Origin: Pseudomonas anatoliensis
GTDB taxonomy: Bacteria > Pseudomonadota > Gammaproteobacteria > Pseudomonadales > Pseudomonadaceae
NCBI RefSeq assembly: GCF_017976235.1
Contig: NZ_JACVHC010000006.1
Span: 62,001-126,000 of the forward strand
DNA length: 64,000 nt
Direction: 5' to 3'
A program made the position numbers and the translations under genes. Position 1 is the stretch's first letter, and every line of letters starts with the position of its first letter. Below the pieces are notes generated by a model. That model made no database searches, had not been told where the DNA came from, and saw only the letters and a list, made by a program, of their open reading frames with translations. Positions 53,837 through 63,626 of this stretch are shown piece by piece.

Positions 53837-55867
53837 GTGAAGAGCTTGCTCTATCCCGCCGTCTCGCTGATGAACCGTCTGAGCTTCGGCATGAAGTTCA
53901 GCCTGATCAGCGTGCTGTTTCTGGTGCCGATGCTGGTGACCAATTTCTATCTGGTGCGCGATTCCTATCGTGAATTCCAGGGCACCCGGGTCGAGCTGCA
54001 AAGCCTTGATCTGCTCGGCAGTAGCCTGAGCCTGCGCCGCGATCTGGAAACCCTCAACAATCTGGTACAGATCAACGTCACCCTCGGCCAGTCCGGCAAG
54101 GCGGGCAACGTCGAATCGCAGATCACCAGCCTCGAACAAGCCGTACTGACACGCCTGCAAGGCCTGGCGGCAATGACCGACGACCCCGAACAGATCAAGG
54201 TGTTCGACGGCAAGCGCGATGAAATGATTGCTGCGTTCAAGGCCCAGCAAGCGGAAAACTCTCTGCAAAGCAAAAGTGCGTTGATCGGCAAATTGTTGGC
54301 CAGTGCGCAGATTTTCAGCCAGATCATCACCAGTCAGGCCGGTCTGAGTCGCGACAATCAGGGCGACATCCGTCAACTCAGCGAACTCGTCACCCTGATC
54401 ACGCCGACTGTGACGCAAACCCTCGGTGAAGGCCGGGCCATGGGTTCGTATTCACTGGGGCAGGGTTTCCTCAACAGTTCGTCGAGCACCCGTTTTGACG
54501 AATTACTGGTGCAGATCGAAAAGCTCCAGGCCGAATACGCCTTGAAACTGCAGGACGCCCTCGGCTCCAGCAAAGCCGCGCACGAAACGCTCAGCGCTTC
54601 GGCTGACATTAGTAAGATCTCGTTGAAGCAGGCGAGCGAACTCTTCGAAGAACAAGTGGTGATGGCCGACACGCTCGATGCACCGTGGCAGGCGTTTTAC
54701 GACCAGACCACCGCACTCATTGACAAGACCTACCAGCTCAACGAAGCCACCCTGAAATTCCTCGACACGCAATTACAGCAGCGCCTGACGCAAAACCGCA
54801 CGCACATGGTCTTGCAGGCTGTGGCGCTGTCGGTGGTGTTCGTGCTGATTTTCTATCTGTATGGCGGGTTTTACGCGTCGACCCGCACCACCCTCAAGCG
54901 CCTCGGCGCGATGATGGACAAGGTCGCGGCTGGCGACATGACCGTCAACTTCAAGGCCAGCAGCCGCGATGAATTGGGCGAGTTGGGCGAAGTGTTCAAC
55001 GGCACGGTAAAGAAGATTCACGACTTGATTGAACGGGTCGGGCAGACCGTTGGCGAAGTTGAACGACAGGCCGGGCAAGTGGAAAGTGTGTCGGCGCAAA
55101 GCAATCTGGCTGTTGCCGGGCAACGCTCGCAGATCGAGCAAGTGGCCACGGCCATGAACCAGATGTCGGCGACGTCTCTTGAGGTGGCGCGCAGCGCTGC
55201 AGCGGCGGTGAGCAGCGCCCACAGCGTGAATGACGAAACCATCAGCGGTCGTGGTCTGGTGGAGTCGCAGCAGGGCAGCATCGCGGCGTTGGCCAGCGAG
55301 ATCGATCAGTCAGTGCTGGTGATCAACCAATTGGCCAGTGACAGCCAGGCGATCAGCCGTGTTCTGGAAGTGATCAAAAGTATCGCCGAGCAAACCAACC
55401 TGCTGGCGCTCAACGCGGCGATTGAAGCGGCGCGTGCAGGTGAGCAGGGACGCGGTTTTGCGGTGGTGGCGGACGAAGTGCGCACGCTGGCCAAACGCAC
55501 CCAGCAATCGACCGAAGAAATCGAACAGATGATCGCCAGACTGCACGGCGGCGTGGGGGCGGCGGTCAAGGCGATGGGCATCAGCCATCAGATGGCCAAT
55601 GGCACGGTCGGGCAGTCGGAAAAGGTTCAGCAGGCGCTGGAAAATATCCTTGGCGCCGTCGGAATGATCGTTGATCAGAACCAGCAAATTGCCGCTGCGG
55701 TCGAGCAGCAGACGGCAGTTGCCCATGACATCGACCAGAACATCGTCGAGATCAACCGTGCAGGCGAGCGCACGGCGCAGGGGGCGCACCAGACTGAAGA
55801 CGCGAGTCGCGCACTGTCCGCCCAGGTCGTGGAACTCAAACAACTGATCAGCGCCTTCCGCGTGTAG
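53837..55867 (+). CDS. Methyl-accepting chemotaxis protein
   Basis: A 676-residue chemoreceptor. TM1 is near residues 18-40. A long all-helical periplasmic sensor (about 45-320) follows, with the size expected of a helical bimodular (HBM) domain, then TM2 (324-347, VLQAVALSVVFVLIFYLYGG), HAMP (348-400) and the signalling tip (ISRVLEVIKSIAEQTNLLALNAAIEAARAGEQGRGFAVVADEVRTLAKR, about 505-560). There is no CheR-docking pentapeptide at the end. The ligand is unknown; HBM sensors often bind organic acids. The start is GTG with GGGAG upstream. The position after ampE is that of PA4520. Confidence 0.92.
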   Translation: MKSLLYPAVSLMNRLSFGMKFSLISVLFLVPMLVTNFYLVRDSYREFQGTRVELQSLDLLGSSLSLRRDLETLNNLVQINVTLGQSGKAGNVESQITSLEQAVLTRLQGLAAMTDDPEQIKVFDGKRDEMIAAFKAQQAENSLQSKSALIGKLLASAQIFSQIITSQAGLSRDNQGDIRQLSELVTLITPTVTQTLGEGRAMGSYSLGQGFLNSSSSTRFDELLVQIEKLQAEYALKLQDALGSSKAAHETLSASADISKISLKQASELFEEQVVMADTLDAPWQAFYDQTTALIDKTYQLNEATLKFLDTQLQQRLTQNRTHMVLQAVALSVVFVLIFYLYGGFYASTRTTLKRLGAMMDKVAAGDMTVNFKASSRDELGELGEVFNGTVKKIHDLIERVGQTVGEVERQAGQVESVSAQSNLAVAGQRSQIEQVATAMNQMSATSLEVARSAAAAVSSAHSVNDETISGRGLVESQQGSIAALASEIDQSVLVINQLASDSQAISRVLEVIKSIAEQTNLLALNAAIEAARAGEQGRGFAVVADEVRTLAKRTQQSTEEIEQMIARLHGGVGAAVKAMGISHQMANGTVGQSEKVQQALENILGAVGMIVDQNQQIAAAVEQQTAVAHDIDQNIVEINRAGERTAQGAHQTEDASRALSAQVVELKQLISAFRV

Positions 55868-55884
55868 GGCATACACAAATCCCG

Positions 55885-55982
55885 TGTAGGAGCTGCGGCA
55901 CGCTGCGATCTTTTGATCTTGATCTTGATCTTGTTCCTGGAAACCCAGGATCAAAAGATCGCAGCGTGCCGCAGCTCCTACA
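55885..55982. repeat. Perfect 34-bp REP inverted pair with TTGATC repeats
   Basis: Arms 55885-55918 and 55949-55982 are perfect complements. The 30-base loop begins with a short TTGATC tandem repeat. It lies between the convergent chemoreceptor and TatD genes. The arm sequence has GGCACGCTGC where the other pairs have GGCAGGCTGC-type text, on both sides. Confidence 0.9.
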
Positions 55983-55992
55983 GGGATTTTTA

Positions 55993-56769
55993 TTACCAGC
56001 CGAACACGGCGCAGCTGTTGGCGGTGCTGGCTGCGGCAAGTTGTTGAGGGGAGATATTCATCAGCTCGGCGAGCGCCGCACAAATCGCCGGCAAGTGCGC
56101 CGGGCTGTTGCGCACTCCGGGGAACATTGCGGGCGCCATGTCCGGCGAATCGGTTTCCAGCACGATCGAATCCAGTGGCAAATCCGCCAGTACCCGATGC
56201 ATGCGCAGCGCCTGCGGCCAGGTCGGCGCGCCGCCCAGCCCCAGTTTGAAACCGAGTTTGATGTATTCCCGTGCTTCCTCACGGCTGCCGGCGAACGCGT
56301 GGATGATCCCGGCCCGCTTCAAACGAAAACGCTTGAGCGTGGCAATCACTGCCGCGTGACTGCGCCGCACATGGATCAGCGCCGGCAAATCGAAATCCGC
56401 CGCCAGTTGCAGTTGCGCGTCGAACAACGCCTGTTGCCGCTCGCGGTCCAGCGTTTCGATGAAGTAATCCAGACCAATCTCGCCCACTGCACACAACTGC
56501 CGATGGCCGCGCAATCGCGTCAGCCAATCGCCGAGGGTGTGTAAATCTTCGGGGCGATGCTGATCCAGATACACCGGATGCAAGCCGAACGCCGCGTACA
56601 GATCCGAATCGCTCTGCACCAGATCCCACACCCGCTGCCAGTTACCTTCATAGACGCCCAGCACCACCATCCGCCGCACCCCAAGGGCGCGGCTTTCGGC
56701 CAGCAGCGCAGAGCGATCGGCGTCGAAGTCGGGAAAATCCAGGTGGGTGTGGCTGTCGATCAGCTCCAC
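55993..56769 (-). CDS. TatD family metal-dependent hydrolase
   Basis: A 258-residue TatD-type DNase/hydrolase with TIM-barrel metal ligands: IDSHTHLDFPDFD (HxH), AVGEIGLDY (Glu), LPALIHVRRSH (His), GIIHAFAGSREEA (His) and LETDSPDM (Asp). Substrates may be DNA or D-amino-acyl groups. It starts 3 bases after the fruR stop, so the two form a minus-strand unit. In Pseudomonas this neighbour of the fru genes is common. Confidence 0.93.
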   Translation of the reverse strand: MELIDSHTHLDFPDFDADRSALLAESRALGVRRMVVLGVYEGNWQRVWDLVQSDSDLYAAFGLHPVYLDQHRPEDLHTLGDWLTRLRGHRQLCAVGEIGLDYFIETLDRERQQALFDAQLQLAADFDLPALIHVRRSHAAVIATLKRFRLKRAGIIHAFAGSREEAREYIKLGFKLGLGGAPTWPQALRMHRVLADLPLDSIVLETDSPDMAPAMFPGVRNSPAHLPAICAALAELMNISPQQLAAASTANSCAVFGW

Positions 56770-56772
56770 GGA

Positions 56773-57768
56773 TCAGTCCCGGTGAATACGCTGCTTGAAG
56801 GTCCGCGCAATCGCTTGCACGCCAGGCTGGTATTGCGACTGCTCGACAGCGGCCAATGCCAGTTCCAGCGCCTTGTCGGCGATCAGTTGATGCTGCTGGG
56901 CCATGGCGTTGACCGGCAGTGGCAGGAAGTCGAGCAGTTGTGTGTCACCAAACGTGCCGAGGCGCAGCGGCCGTGACTTGAGCGGGAAGTCATGCAGCGC
57001 ATCGAACACTCCCTGCAACAACACGTAGGAAGTGGTTACCAGTGCGTCCGGCAAATGCCCCAGACGTTGCAGGAGTTCTTCCATCAATTGCTTGCCGCAG
57101 TCACGACTGAAGGACTCGGCGTGCTCGACCAGCACTTCGCCTTTGAAATCGACGAGGGCCTGTCTGAAACCGGCGGCACGTTCCTGGCTGATGCTCAGTT
57201 CCGGGCGCGCGCCGAGCAGCACGATCTGTTTTAGCTGCGGGTCGAGCAGGCTCTGGGTCAGATGCAGACTGGCCTCGCGGTCGTCGCTGATCACCGAACA
57301 AAAATGCTCCGGCTCCATGACCCGGTCGATGGCGATGATCGGCAGCCCCTTGGCCTGCAACTGAAGATAGCTGTCATCACCGGGTGGCAGACAACTGGCG
57401 ACGATCAGCGCATCACAACGGCGCGCCTTGAACAGTTGCAGCAGTTTGCGCTCGCTGTCCGGCGCATCGTCGGAACTGGCGATCAGCAACTGATAGCCGC
57501 GCGCCCGCGCACCTTGCTCCAGCAGCTTGGCGATCCGCGCGTAGCTGGGGTTTTCCAGATCCGGCAGGATAAAACCCAACGTGCGGGTATGCCGGCTGCG
57601 TAGCCCGGCCGCTTGTGGGTTGGGCGTAAAGCCGTGCAGATCGACCACCGCGCGCACCCGCTCGACGGTCGCGGTGCTGATGCGTTGCTGTTCGGCCTTG
57701 CCGTTGATGACGTAGCTCGCGGTGGTCACGGACACTCCGGCCAACCGCGCGATATCACTGAGTTTCAA
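56773..57768 (-). CDS. fruR: Fructose regulator FruR/Cra (LacI family)
   Basis: A 331-residue LacI-family repressor starting (TTG) LKLSDIARLAGVSVTTASYVINGKA, with the YVINGKAEQQRIS hinge and a ribose-binding-like sensor domain from about residue 60. It controls the fru genes in response to fructose-1-phosphate. The start is TTG 57768 with AAGGA 9 bases upstream; the sequence after it matches E. coli Cra MKLDEIARLAGVS. It is divergent from fruB, with the operator at 57915-57926 between them. Confidence 0.94.
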   Translation of the reverse strand: MKLSDIARLAGVSVTTASYVINGKAEQQRISTATVERVRAVVDLHGFTPNPQAAGLRSRHTRTLGFILPDLENPSYARIAKLLEQGARARGYQLLIASSDDAPDSERKLLQLFKARRCDALIVASCLPPGDDSYLQLQAKGLPIIAIDRVMEPEHFCSVISDDREASLHLTQSLLDPQLKQIVLLGARPELSISQERAAGFRQALVDFKGEVLVEHAESFSRDCGKQLMEELLQRLGHLPDALVTTSYVLLQGVFDALHDFPLKSRPLRLGTFGDTQLLDFLPLPVNAMAQQHQLIADKALELALAAVEQSQYQPGVQAIARTFKQRIHRD

Positions 57769-57914
57769 CTCGGGATTTCCTTGTTATTTCGAGCATGCCG
57801 CGAGATTTTCGCCAATCCTACCCGATAAGGGCAGGCGACTTATTGTCTACGCGCATCCGACAAGTTGGACTTCAAGGATGAGACATTATCGAGTAACGTG
57901 CCGATCAATCTAGA

Positions 57915-57926
57915 TTAAACGTTTCA
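57915..57926. promoter_or_regulatory. Cra/FruR operator upstream of fruB
   Basis: TTAAACGTTTCA matches the Pseudomonas Cra site exactly and is near-palindromic (extended GCTGAAACGTTTAATC on the other strand). It lies in the 307-base gap between fruR and fruB, which holds no gene, 150 bases before fruB. Confidence 0.88.
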
Positions 57927-58075
57927 GCAAGCGTATTTTCTACGTTTTAGACGCCTTTGGCCGGTTCTGCCGTGAAACCGCCAAAACTGCCCCTGAAAAG
58001 GATCGCGCAGAGCGCCTAAGCTGCAACTCATTCAAAACAATACCTGGCGCCATAAAACGCCAAAAAGGAGATCGC

Positions 58076-60937
58076 ATGCTCGAGCTCACTATAGAGCAGA
58101 TATCCATGGGCCAATCGGCTGTGGATAAACCCGCTGCTCTGCAATTGCTGGCCAGTCATCTGGTGGCCGATGGTCTGGTCGCCGACGGATACCTCGCAGG
58201 ATTGCAGGCGCGTGAGGCCCAGGGCTCGACCTTTCTCGGTCAAGGTATTGCCATTCCCCACGGCACCCCCGAAACCCGCGAGCTGGTGTTTACCACGGGC
58301 GTGCGGCTGATGCAGTTCCCCGAAGGCGTCGATTGGGGCGATGGCCAGATCGTTTATCTGGCCATCGGCATTGCCGCCAAATCCGACGAACACTTGCGCC
58401 TGCTGCAACTGCTTACCCGTGCACTCGGCGAGACCGATCTGGGCCAGGCTCTGCGTCGCGCCAGCTCGCCTGAAGCGCTGCTGAAACTGCTGCAAGGCGC
58501 ACCGCAGGAACTGGCGCTGGACGCGCAAATGATCGGCCTCGGCGTTTCCGCTGACGATTTTGAAGAACTGGTCTGGCGTGGCGCGCGTCTGCTGCGCCAG
58601 GCCGATTGCGTGAGCAACGGTTTCGCCGCGGTATTACAGCAAGTCGAAGCGCTGCCATTGGGCGATGGCTTGTGGTGGCTGCACAGCGAGCAAACCGTGA
58701 AACGTCCGGGCCTGGCGTTTGTCACCCCGGATAAACCGATGCGCTACCTCGGTCAGCCACTGAGCGGTCTGTTTTGTCTGGCCAGTCTCGGCGAGGCGCA
58801 TCAGGCCCTGTTGGAACGCCTGTGTGCGTTGCTCATCGAAGGCCGCGGCCATGAATTGGGTCGGGCCACCAGCAGCCGTAAAGTCCTTGAAGTGCTCGGC
58901 GGTGAGTTGCCGGCCGACTGGCCGAGCGCCCGTATCGCGCTGGCCAATGCCCACGGTTTGCACGCGCGGCCGGCGAAGATCCTCGCGCAACTGGCGAAGA
59001 GTTTTGACGGCGAGATTCGCGTGCGCATCGTCGACGGTGAGGACAGCGCCGTGTCGGTGAAAAGCCTCAGCAAACTGCTCAGCCTCGGCGCCCGTCGCGG
59101 TCAGGTACTGGAGCTGATCGCCGAACCGAGCATCGCCGCCGACGCCTTGCCTGCGCTGCTCGCCGCCATCGAGGAAGGCCTCGGTGAAGAAGTCGAGCCG
59201 CTGCCCGCCGTGAGCCAGCAGCGCGAAGTCTTCGCCGACATCGCTGAAGTGCTGATCGCCCCGGCGTCCGGCACTCAGTTGCACGCGATCCCCGCCGCGC
59301 CGGGTATCGCCATTGGCCCGGCGCATATTCAAGTGCAACAAACCATCGAATACCCGTTGCGTGGCGAATCCGCCGCCGTCGAGCGCGAGCGTCTCAAGCA
59401 AGCGCTCAGTGACGTGCGCAACGACATTCAAGGTTTGATCGAACGCAGCAAAGCCAAGGCGATTCGCGAGATTTTCATCACCCACCAAGAGATGCTCGAC
59501 GACCCGGAACTCACCGATGAAGTCGACACGCGCCTCAAGCAAGGTGAAAGCGCCGAAGCGGCGTGGATGGCGGTGATCGAAGCGGCCGCCAAACAACAGG
59601 AATCGTTGCAGGACGCCTTGCTCGCCGAACGTGCGGCGGATCTGCGTGACATCGGTCGTCGCGTGCTGGCGCAGTTGTGTGGGGTAGAGACGCCTAGCGA
59701 GCCTGAGCAGCCGTACATTCTGGTGATGGACGAGGTCGGCCCGTCCGACGTCGCGCGGCTTGATCCGGCGCGCGTGGCAGGGATTCTCACCGCGCGCGGC
59801 GGCGCTACCGCACACAGCGCAATCGTCGCCCGTGCACTCGGCATTCCCGCGCTGGTCGGTGCTGGCGCGGCCGTGCTGTTGCTGGCGCCGGGCACGCCGT
59901 TGCTGCTCGACGGACAACGCGGTCGTCTGCATGTCGACGCCGATGCGGCAACGTTGCAACGCGCCGTCGAAGAACGCGACACCCGCGAGCAACGCCTTAA
60001 AGCCGCCGCCGAACAACGCCATCAACCGGCGCACACCACCGATGGTCACGCCGTGGAAGTGTTCGCCAACATCGGCGAAAGCGCTGGCGTGATCAGCGCG
60101 GTGGAGCAGGGTGCGGAAGGCATTGGTTTGCTGCGCACCGAACTGATTTTCATGGCGCACCCGCAAGCGCCGGACGAAGCCACCCAGGAAGCCGAATATC
60201 GCCGCGTCCTCGATGGCCTCGCCGGGCGACCGCTGGTGGTGCGCACGCTTGATGTTGGCGGCGACAAACCGCTGCCGTATTGGCCGATCGCCAAGGAAGA
60301 AAACCCGTTCCTCGGTGTCCGCGGGATTCGCCTGACGTTGCAGCGTCCGCAGATCATGGAAGCGCAATTACGCGCCTTGTTGCGGGCCGCGGATAACCGG
60401 CCGCTGCGGATCATGTTCCCGATGGTCGGCAGCGTCGACGAATGGCGTCAGGCGCGCGACATGACCGAGCGCTTGCGCCTGGAAATACCGGTGGCTGATC
60501 TGCAACTGGGGATCATGATCGAAGTGCCATCCGCCGCATTGCTCGCGCCAGTACTGGCCAAAGAAGTCGACTTCTTCAGCGTCGGCACCAACGACCTGAC
60601 GCAATACACCCTGGCCATCGACCGTGGTCATCCGACCCTGTCGGCACAGGCGGACGGCTTGCACCCGGCGGTGCTGCAACTGATCGACATCACCGTGCGT
60701 GCGGCCCATGCCCATGGCAAATGGGTTGGCGTCTGCGGTGAGCTGGCAGCCGATCCGCTGGCGGTGCCGGTGCTGGTCGGCCTCGGTGTCGATGAACTGA
60801 GTGTGTCCGGGCGCAGCATTGCCGAGGTCAAGGCGCGCATCCGCGAACTCAGCCTGACCCAGGCGCAAACCGTTGCTCAACAAGCCCTCAGCGTGGGCAG
60901 CGCCAACGAAGTGCGCGCATTAGTGGAGGCCCTGTAA
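58076..60937 (+). CDS. fruB: Fructose PTS multiphosphoryl protein (EIIA-HPr-EI)
   Basis: A 953-residue fusion. EIIA-Fru is at about 1-145 (histidine in GIAIPHGTPETREL), then a linker region, HPr at about 285-370 (ANAHGLHARPAKILAQLA, His near 296) and EI at about 400-953. EI has the active histidine in GGATAHSAIVARALGIP, LLRTELIFMAHPQAP and the C-terminal VGVCGELAADPLAVPVLVGLGVDELSVS. It passes phosphate from PEP to FruA. AAAAGGAGATCGC precedes the ATG. fruK overlaps the stop (TAATG). Confidence 0.97.
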   Translation: MLELTIEQISMGQSAVDKPAALQLLASHLVADGLVADGYLAGLQAREAQGSTFLGQGIAIPHGTPETRELVFTTGVRLMQFPEGVDWGDGQIVYLAIGIAAKSDEHLRLLQLLTRALGETDLGQALRRASSPEALLKLLQGAPQELALDAQMIGLGVSADDFEELVWRGARLLRQADCVSNGFAAVLQQVEALPLGDGLWWLHSEQTVKRPGLAFVTPDKPMRYLGQPLSGLFCLASLGEAHQALLERLCALLIEGRGHELGRATSSRKVLEVLGGELPADWPSARIALANAHGLHARPAKILAQLAKSFDGEIRVRIVDGEDSAVSVKSLSKLLSLGARRGQVLELIAEPSIAADALPALLAAIEEGLGEEVEPLPAVSQQREVFADIAEVLIAPASGTQLHAIPAAPGIAIGPAHIQVQQTIEYPLRGESAAVERERLKQALSDVRNDIQGLIERSKAKAIREIFITHQEMLDDPELTDEVDTRLKQGESAEAAWMAVIEAAAKQQESLQDALLAERAADLRDIGRRVLAQLCGVETPSEPEQPYILVMDEVGPSDVARLDPARVAGILTARGGATAHSAIVARALGIPALVGAGAAVLLLAPGTPLLLDGQRGRLHVDADAATLQRAVEERDTREQRLKAAAEQRHQPAHTTDGHAVEVFANIGESAGVISAVEQGAEGIGLLRTELIFMAHPQAPDEATQEAEYRRVLDGLAGRPLVVRTLDVGGDKPLPYWPIAKEENPFLGVRGIRLTLQRPQIMEAQLRALLRAADNRPLRIMFPMVGSVDEWRQARDMTERLRLEIPVADLQLGIMIEVPSAALLAPVLAKEVDFFSVGTNDLTQYTLAIDRGHPTLSAQADGLHPAVLQLIDITVRAAHAHGKWVGVCGELAADPLAVPVLVGLGVDELSVSGRSIAEVKARIRELSLTQAQTVAQQALSVGSANEVRALVEAL

Positions 60938-61878
60938 TGGCCAGGATTCTTACCCTGACCCTCAACCCGGCGCTGGACCTCACGGTCGAGCTGCCGATAT
61001 TGGCGGCCGGTCAGGTCAACCGCAGCGACGAGATGCACACCCATGCTGCCGGCAAAGGCGTCAACGTCGCCCAAGTGCTGGCCGACCTTGGCCATCAACT
61101 GACGGTCAGCGGGTTTCTGGGTGAAGACAACCTGCAAGCATTCGAAACCCTGTTCGCCAAACGCGGTTTTGTTGACGCATTCATCCGCGTACCGGGCGAG
61201 ACACGCAGCAACATCAAAATCGCTGAGCACGACGGGCGCATCACCGACATCAACGGCCCGGGGCCGATGGTTGATGCTGCGGCGCAACAGGCGTTGCTCG
61301 ATCGTCTGGTGCAGATTGCACCGGGTCACGATGCGGTGGTGGTCGCTGGCAGTTTGCCGCGCGGCGTTTCTGCACAGTGGTTGCGTGAACTGATCGAACG
61401 GCTGAATCAACTCGGTCTGAAAGTCGCCCTCGACACCAGCGGCGAAGCGTTGCGCGCTGCGTTGCAGGCCAGGCCGTGGCTGATCAAGCCGAACACCGAA
61501 GAGCTGGCCGATGCACTCGGTTGCGAAGTGGTTTCCCGCGCGGCCGAGGTACAAGCGGCAGCGCATCTGCATGCTCAGGGTATCGACCATGTGGTGATCT
61601 CCCACGGCGCCGACGGCGTGAACTGGTTCAGCGTCGGCTCGGCGCTGCATGCCTCGCCGCCCAAGGTCAGCGTCGCCAGCACGGTTGGTGCCGGTGACTC
61701 GCTGCTGGCCGGCATGCTTCACGGTTTGCTCAGTGCCGATACGCCTGAGCAAACCCTGCGCACGGCCACGGCGATTGCTGCGCTGGCGGTCACGCAGATC
61801 GGTTTTGGCATCAACGACGCCGCGCAACTGGCGCAGCTCGAACAGGGCGTGCGCGTGCGCCCCCTGACAGAACAATAA
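60937..61878 (+). CDS. fruK: 1-phosphofructokinase
   Basis: A 313-residue PfkB-family kinase: LTLNPALDLTVELP, HAAGKGVNVAQVLADLG, VVAGSLPRGVS, LIKPNTEELADALG and the catalytic STVGAGDSLLAGMLHG. It makes fructose-1,6-bisphosphate from fructose-1-phosphate. Between fruB and fruA, as in other PTS fru operons. Confidence 0.97.
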   Translation: MARILTLTLNPALDLTVELPILAAGQVNRSDEMHTHAAGKGVNVAQVLADLGHQLTVSGFLGEDNLQAFETLFAKRGFVDAFIRVPGETRSNIKIAEHDGRITDINGPGPMVDAAAQQALLDRLVQIAPGHDAVVVAGSLPRGVSAQWLRELIERLNQLGLKVALDTSGEALRAALQARPWLIKPNTEELADALGCEVVSRAAEVQAAAHLHAQGIDHVVISHGADGVNWFSVGSALHASPPKVSVASTVGAGDSLLAGMLHGLLSADTPEQTLRTATAIAALAVTQIGFGINDAAQLAQLEQGVRVRPLTEQ

Positions 61879-61889
61879 GAGGGTTTGTC

Positions 61890-63623
61890 ATGAAGTTAGC
61901 CATTGTTACGGCCTGCCCGAACGGCATGGTCACCAGTGTGCTGTGCGCCCGTTTGCTCGATGCAGCGGCCCAGCGTCAGGGCTGGAGCACCAGCGTCGAA
62001 GTGGTCGACGCTGCGCACCCCGAACGTGAATTGTCGGCAGCCACCATCGCGGCGGCAGAGTGGGTGTTGCTGGTCGCCACCGGCAACGTCGACATGACAC
62101 GTTTTGTCGGCAAACGGGTCTTCCAGATTGCCCCTGCGCAAGCCCTGCAGGATGTCGAAGCGGTGCTGCGCCGTGGTGCTGAAGAAGCGCAAATCTACGT
62201 CGCTACCGAAGCTGTTCCCGCGGCTGTTGCGGCCCGTGCACCGCGCATCGTCGCCATCACCGCGTGCCCGACCGGTGTTGCCCACACCTTTATGGCGGCC
62301 GAAGCATTGCAGCAAACGGCCAAGCGTCTGGGCTATGACTTGCAGGTGGAAACCCAAGGCTCGGTCGGCGCGAAAACCCCGTTGAGCGCAGCCGCAATTG
62401 CCGAGGCTGATGTTGTGCTGTTGGCGGCGGATATCGAAGTCGCCACCGAGCGTTTCGCCGGCAAGAAAATCTACCGCTGCGGCACCGGCGTTGCCCTCAA
62501 AAAATCGGAAGACACGCTGAAAAAAGCGCTGGCGGAAGGCGTGCAGGAAAGCGCTGCCGGTGACGGCAAGGCACCGGCAAAATCCGAGAAAACCGGTGTC
62601 TACAAACATCTGCTGACCGGTGTGTCGTTCATGCTGCCGATGGTGGTGGCGGGCGGTTTGATGATCGCCCTGTCATTCGTGTTCGGCATCACCGCGTTCA
62701 AGGAAGAAGGCACGCTGGCGGCAGCGCTGATGCAGATCGGCGGCGAAACCGCGTTCAAGTTGATGGTGCCGCTGCTGGCCGGGTACATCGCCTATTCGAT
62801 TGCCGACCGTCCGGGCCTGGCGCCGGGGATGATCGGCGGTTTGCTGGCGAGTACCTTGGGCGCCGGGTTTATCGGCGGGATCGTCGCCGGGTTTATCGCC
62901 GGTTACGCGGCGAAGGCGATCAGTCGTTATGTCGCGTTGCCGCAAAGCCTTGAAGCACTGAAACCGATTCTGATCATCCCGTTGTTCGCCAGCCTGTTTA
63001 CCGGGCTGGTGATGATTTATGTAGTCGGCAAACCGGTCGCGGACATGCTCGCGGCGCTCACGCATTTCCTCGACAGCATGGGCACCACCAACGCGATTCT
63101 GCTCGGTGTATTGCTCGGCGGCATGATGTGCGTCGACCTCGGCGGGCCGATCAACAAAGCCGCGTATGCGTTCTCGGTGGGGCTGTTGGCGTCGCAGAGT
63201 TATGCACCGATGGCCGCGACCATGGCAGCGGGCATGGTGCCGCCGATTGGTCTGGGTATCGCCACGTTCATTGCCCGACGCAAATTCGCTCAGACCGAAC
63301 GCGAGGCCGGTAAAGCGGCGTTCGTGCTGGGGCTGTGCTTTATCTCCGAAGGGGCGATTCCGTTTGCCGCGAAGGACCCGCTGCGGGTGATTCCGGCGAG
63401 CATTGCCGGCGGCGCATTGACCGGCGCGCTGTCGATGTACTTCGGCTGCAAGCTGATGGCGCCGCACGGTGGGTTGTTTGTGCTGGCGATTCCGAATGCG
63501 ATCAACCACGCGTTGCTGTATCTGCTGGCGATTGTCGCGGGGAGTCTGTTGACTGCCGTTGTGTATGCGACGGTCAAACGCCCGGAAGCGGTGGAGTTGG
63601 CGCTGGAGCCGGTAAAAGCATAA
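61890..63623 (+). CDS. fruA: Fructose PTS permease FruA (EIIB'BC)
   Basis: A 577-residue permease. It has two EIIB-like domains: the first has VTACPNGMVTSVL (cysteine 9), the second ITACPTGVAHTFMAAEAL (cysteine near 126, the likely phosphate carrier), then a linker. The membrane EIIC (about 235-560) shows GVSFMLPMVVAGGLMIAL, MMCVDLGGPINKAAYAF and SEGAIPFAAKDPLRVIP. It imports fructose as fructose-1-phosphate. It ends with a REP pair. Confidence 0.96.
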   Translation: MKLAIVTACPNGMVTSVLCARLLDAAAQRQGWSTSVEVVDAAHPERELSAATIAAAEWVLLVATGNVDMTRFVGKRVFQIAPAQALQDVEAVLRRGAEEAQIYVATEAVPAAVAARAPRIVAITACPTGVAHTFMAAEALQQTAKRLGYDLQVETQGSVGAKTPLSAAAIAEADVVLLAADIEVATERFAGKKIYRCGTGVALKKSEDTLKKALAEGVQESAAGDGKAPAKSEKTGVYKHLLTGVSFMLPMVVAGGLMIALSFVFGITAFKEEGTLAAALMQIGGETAFKLMVPLLAGYIAYSIADRPGLAPGMIGGLLASTLGAGFIGGIVAGFIAGYAAKAISRYVALPQSLEALKPILIIPLFASLFTGLVMIYVVGKPVADMLAALTHFLDSMGTTNAILLGVLLGGMMCVDLGGPINKAAYAFSVGLLASQSYAPMAATMAAGMVPPIGLGIATFIARRKFAQTEREAGKAAFVLGLCFISEGAIPFAAKDPLRVIPASIAGGALTGALSMYFGCKLMAPHGGLFVLAIPNAINHALLYLLAIVAGSLLTAVVYATVKRPEAVELALEPVKA

Positions 63624-63626
63624 AAG

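Noticed and set aside
55911..55935. TTGATC tandem as a possible CRISPR or satellite array
   Set aside because: The unit is only 6 bases with about three copies, inside a REP loop, and has no spacers. No CRISPR array or cas gene is seen anywhere in the window.
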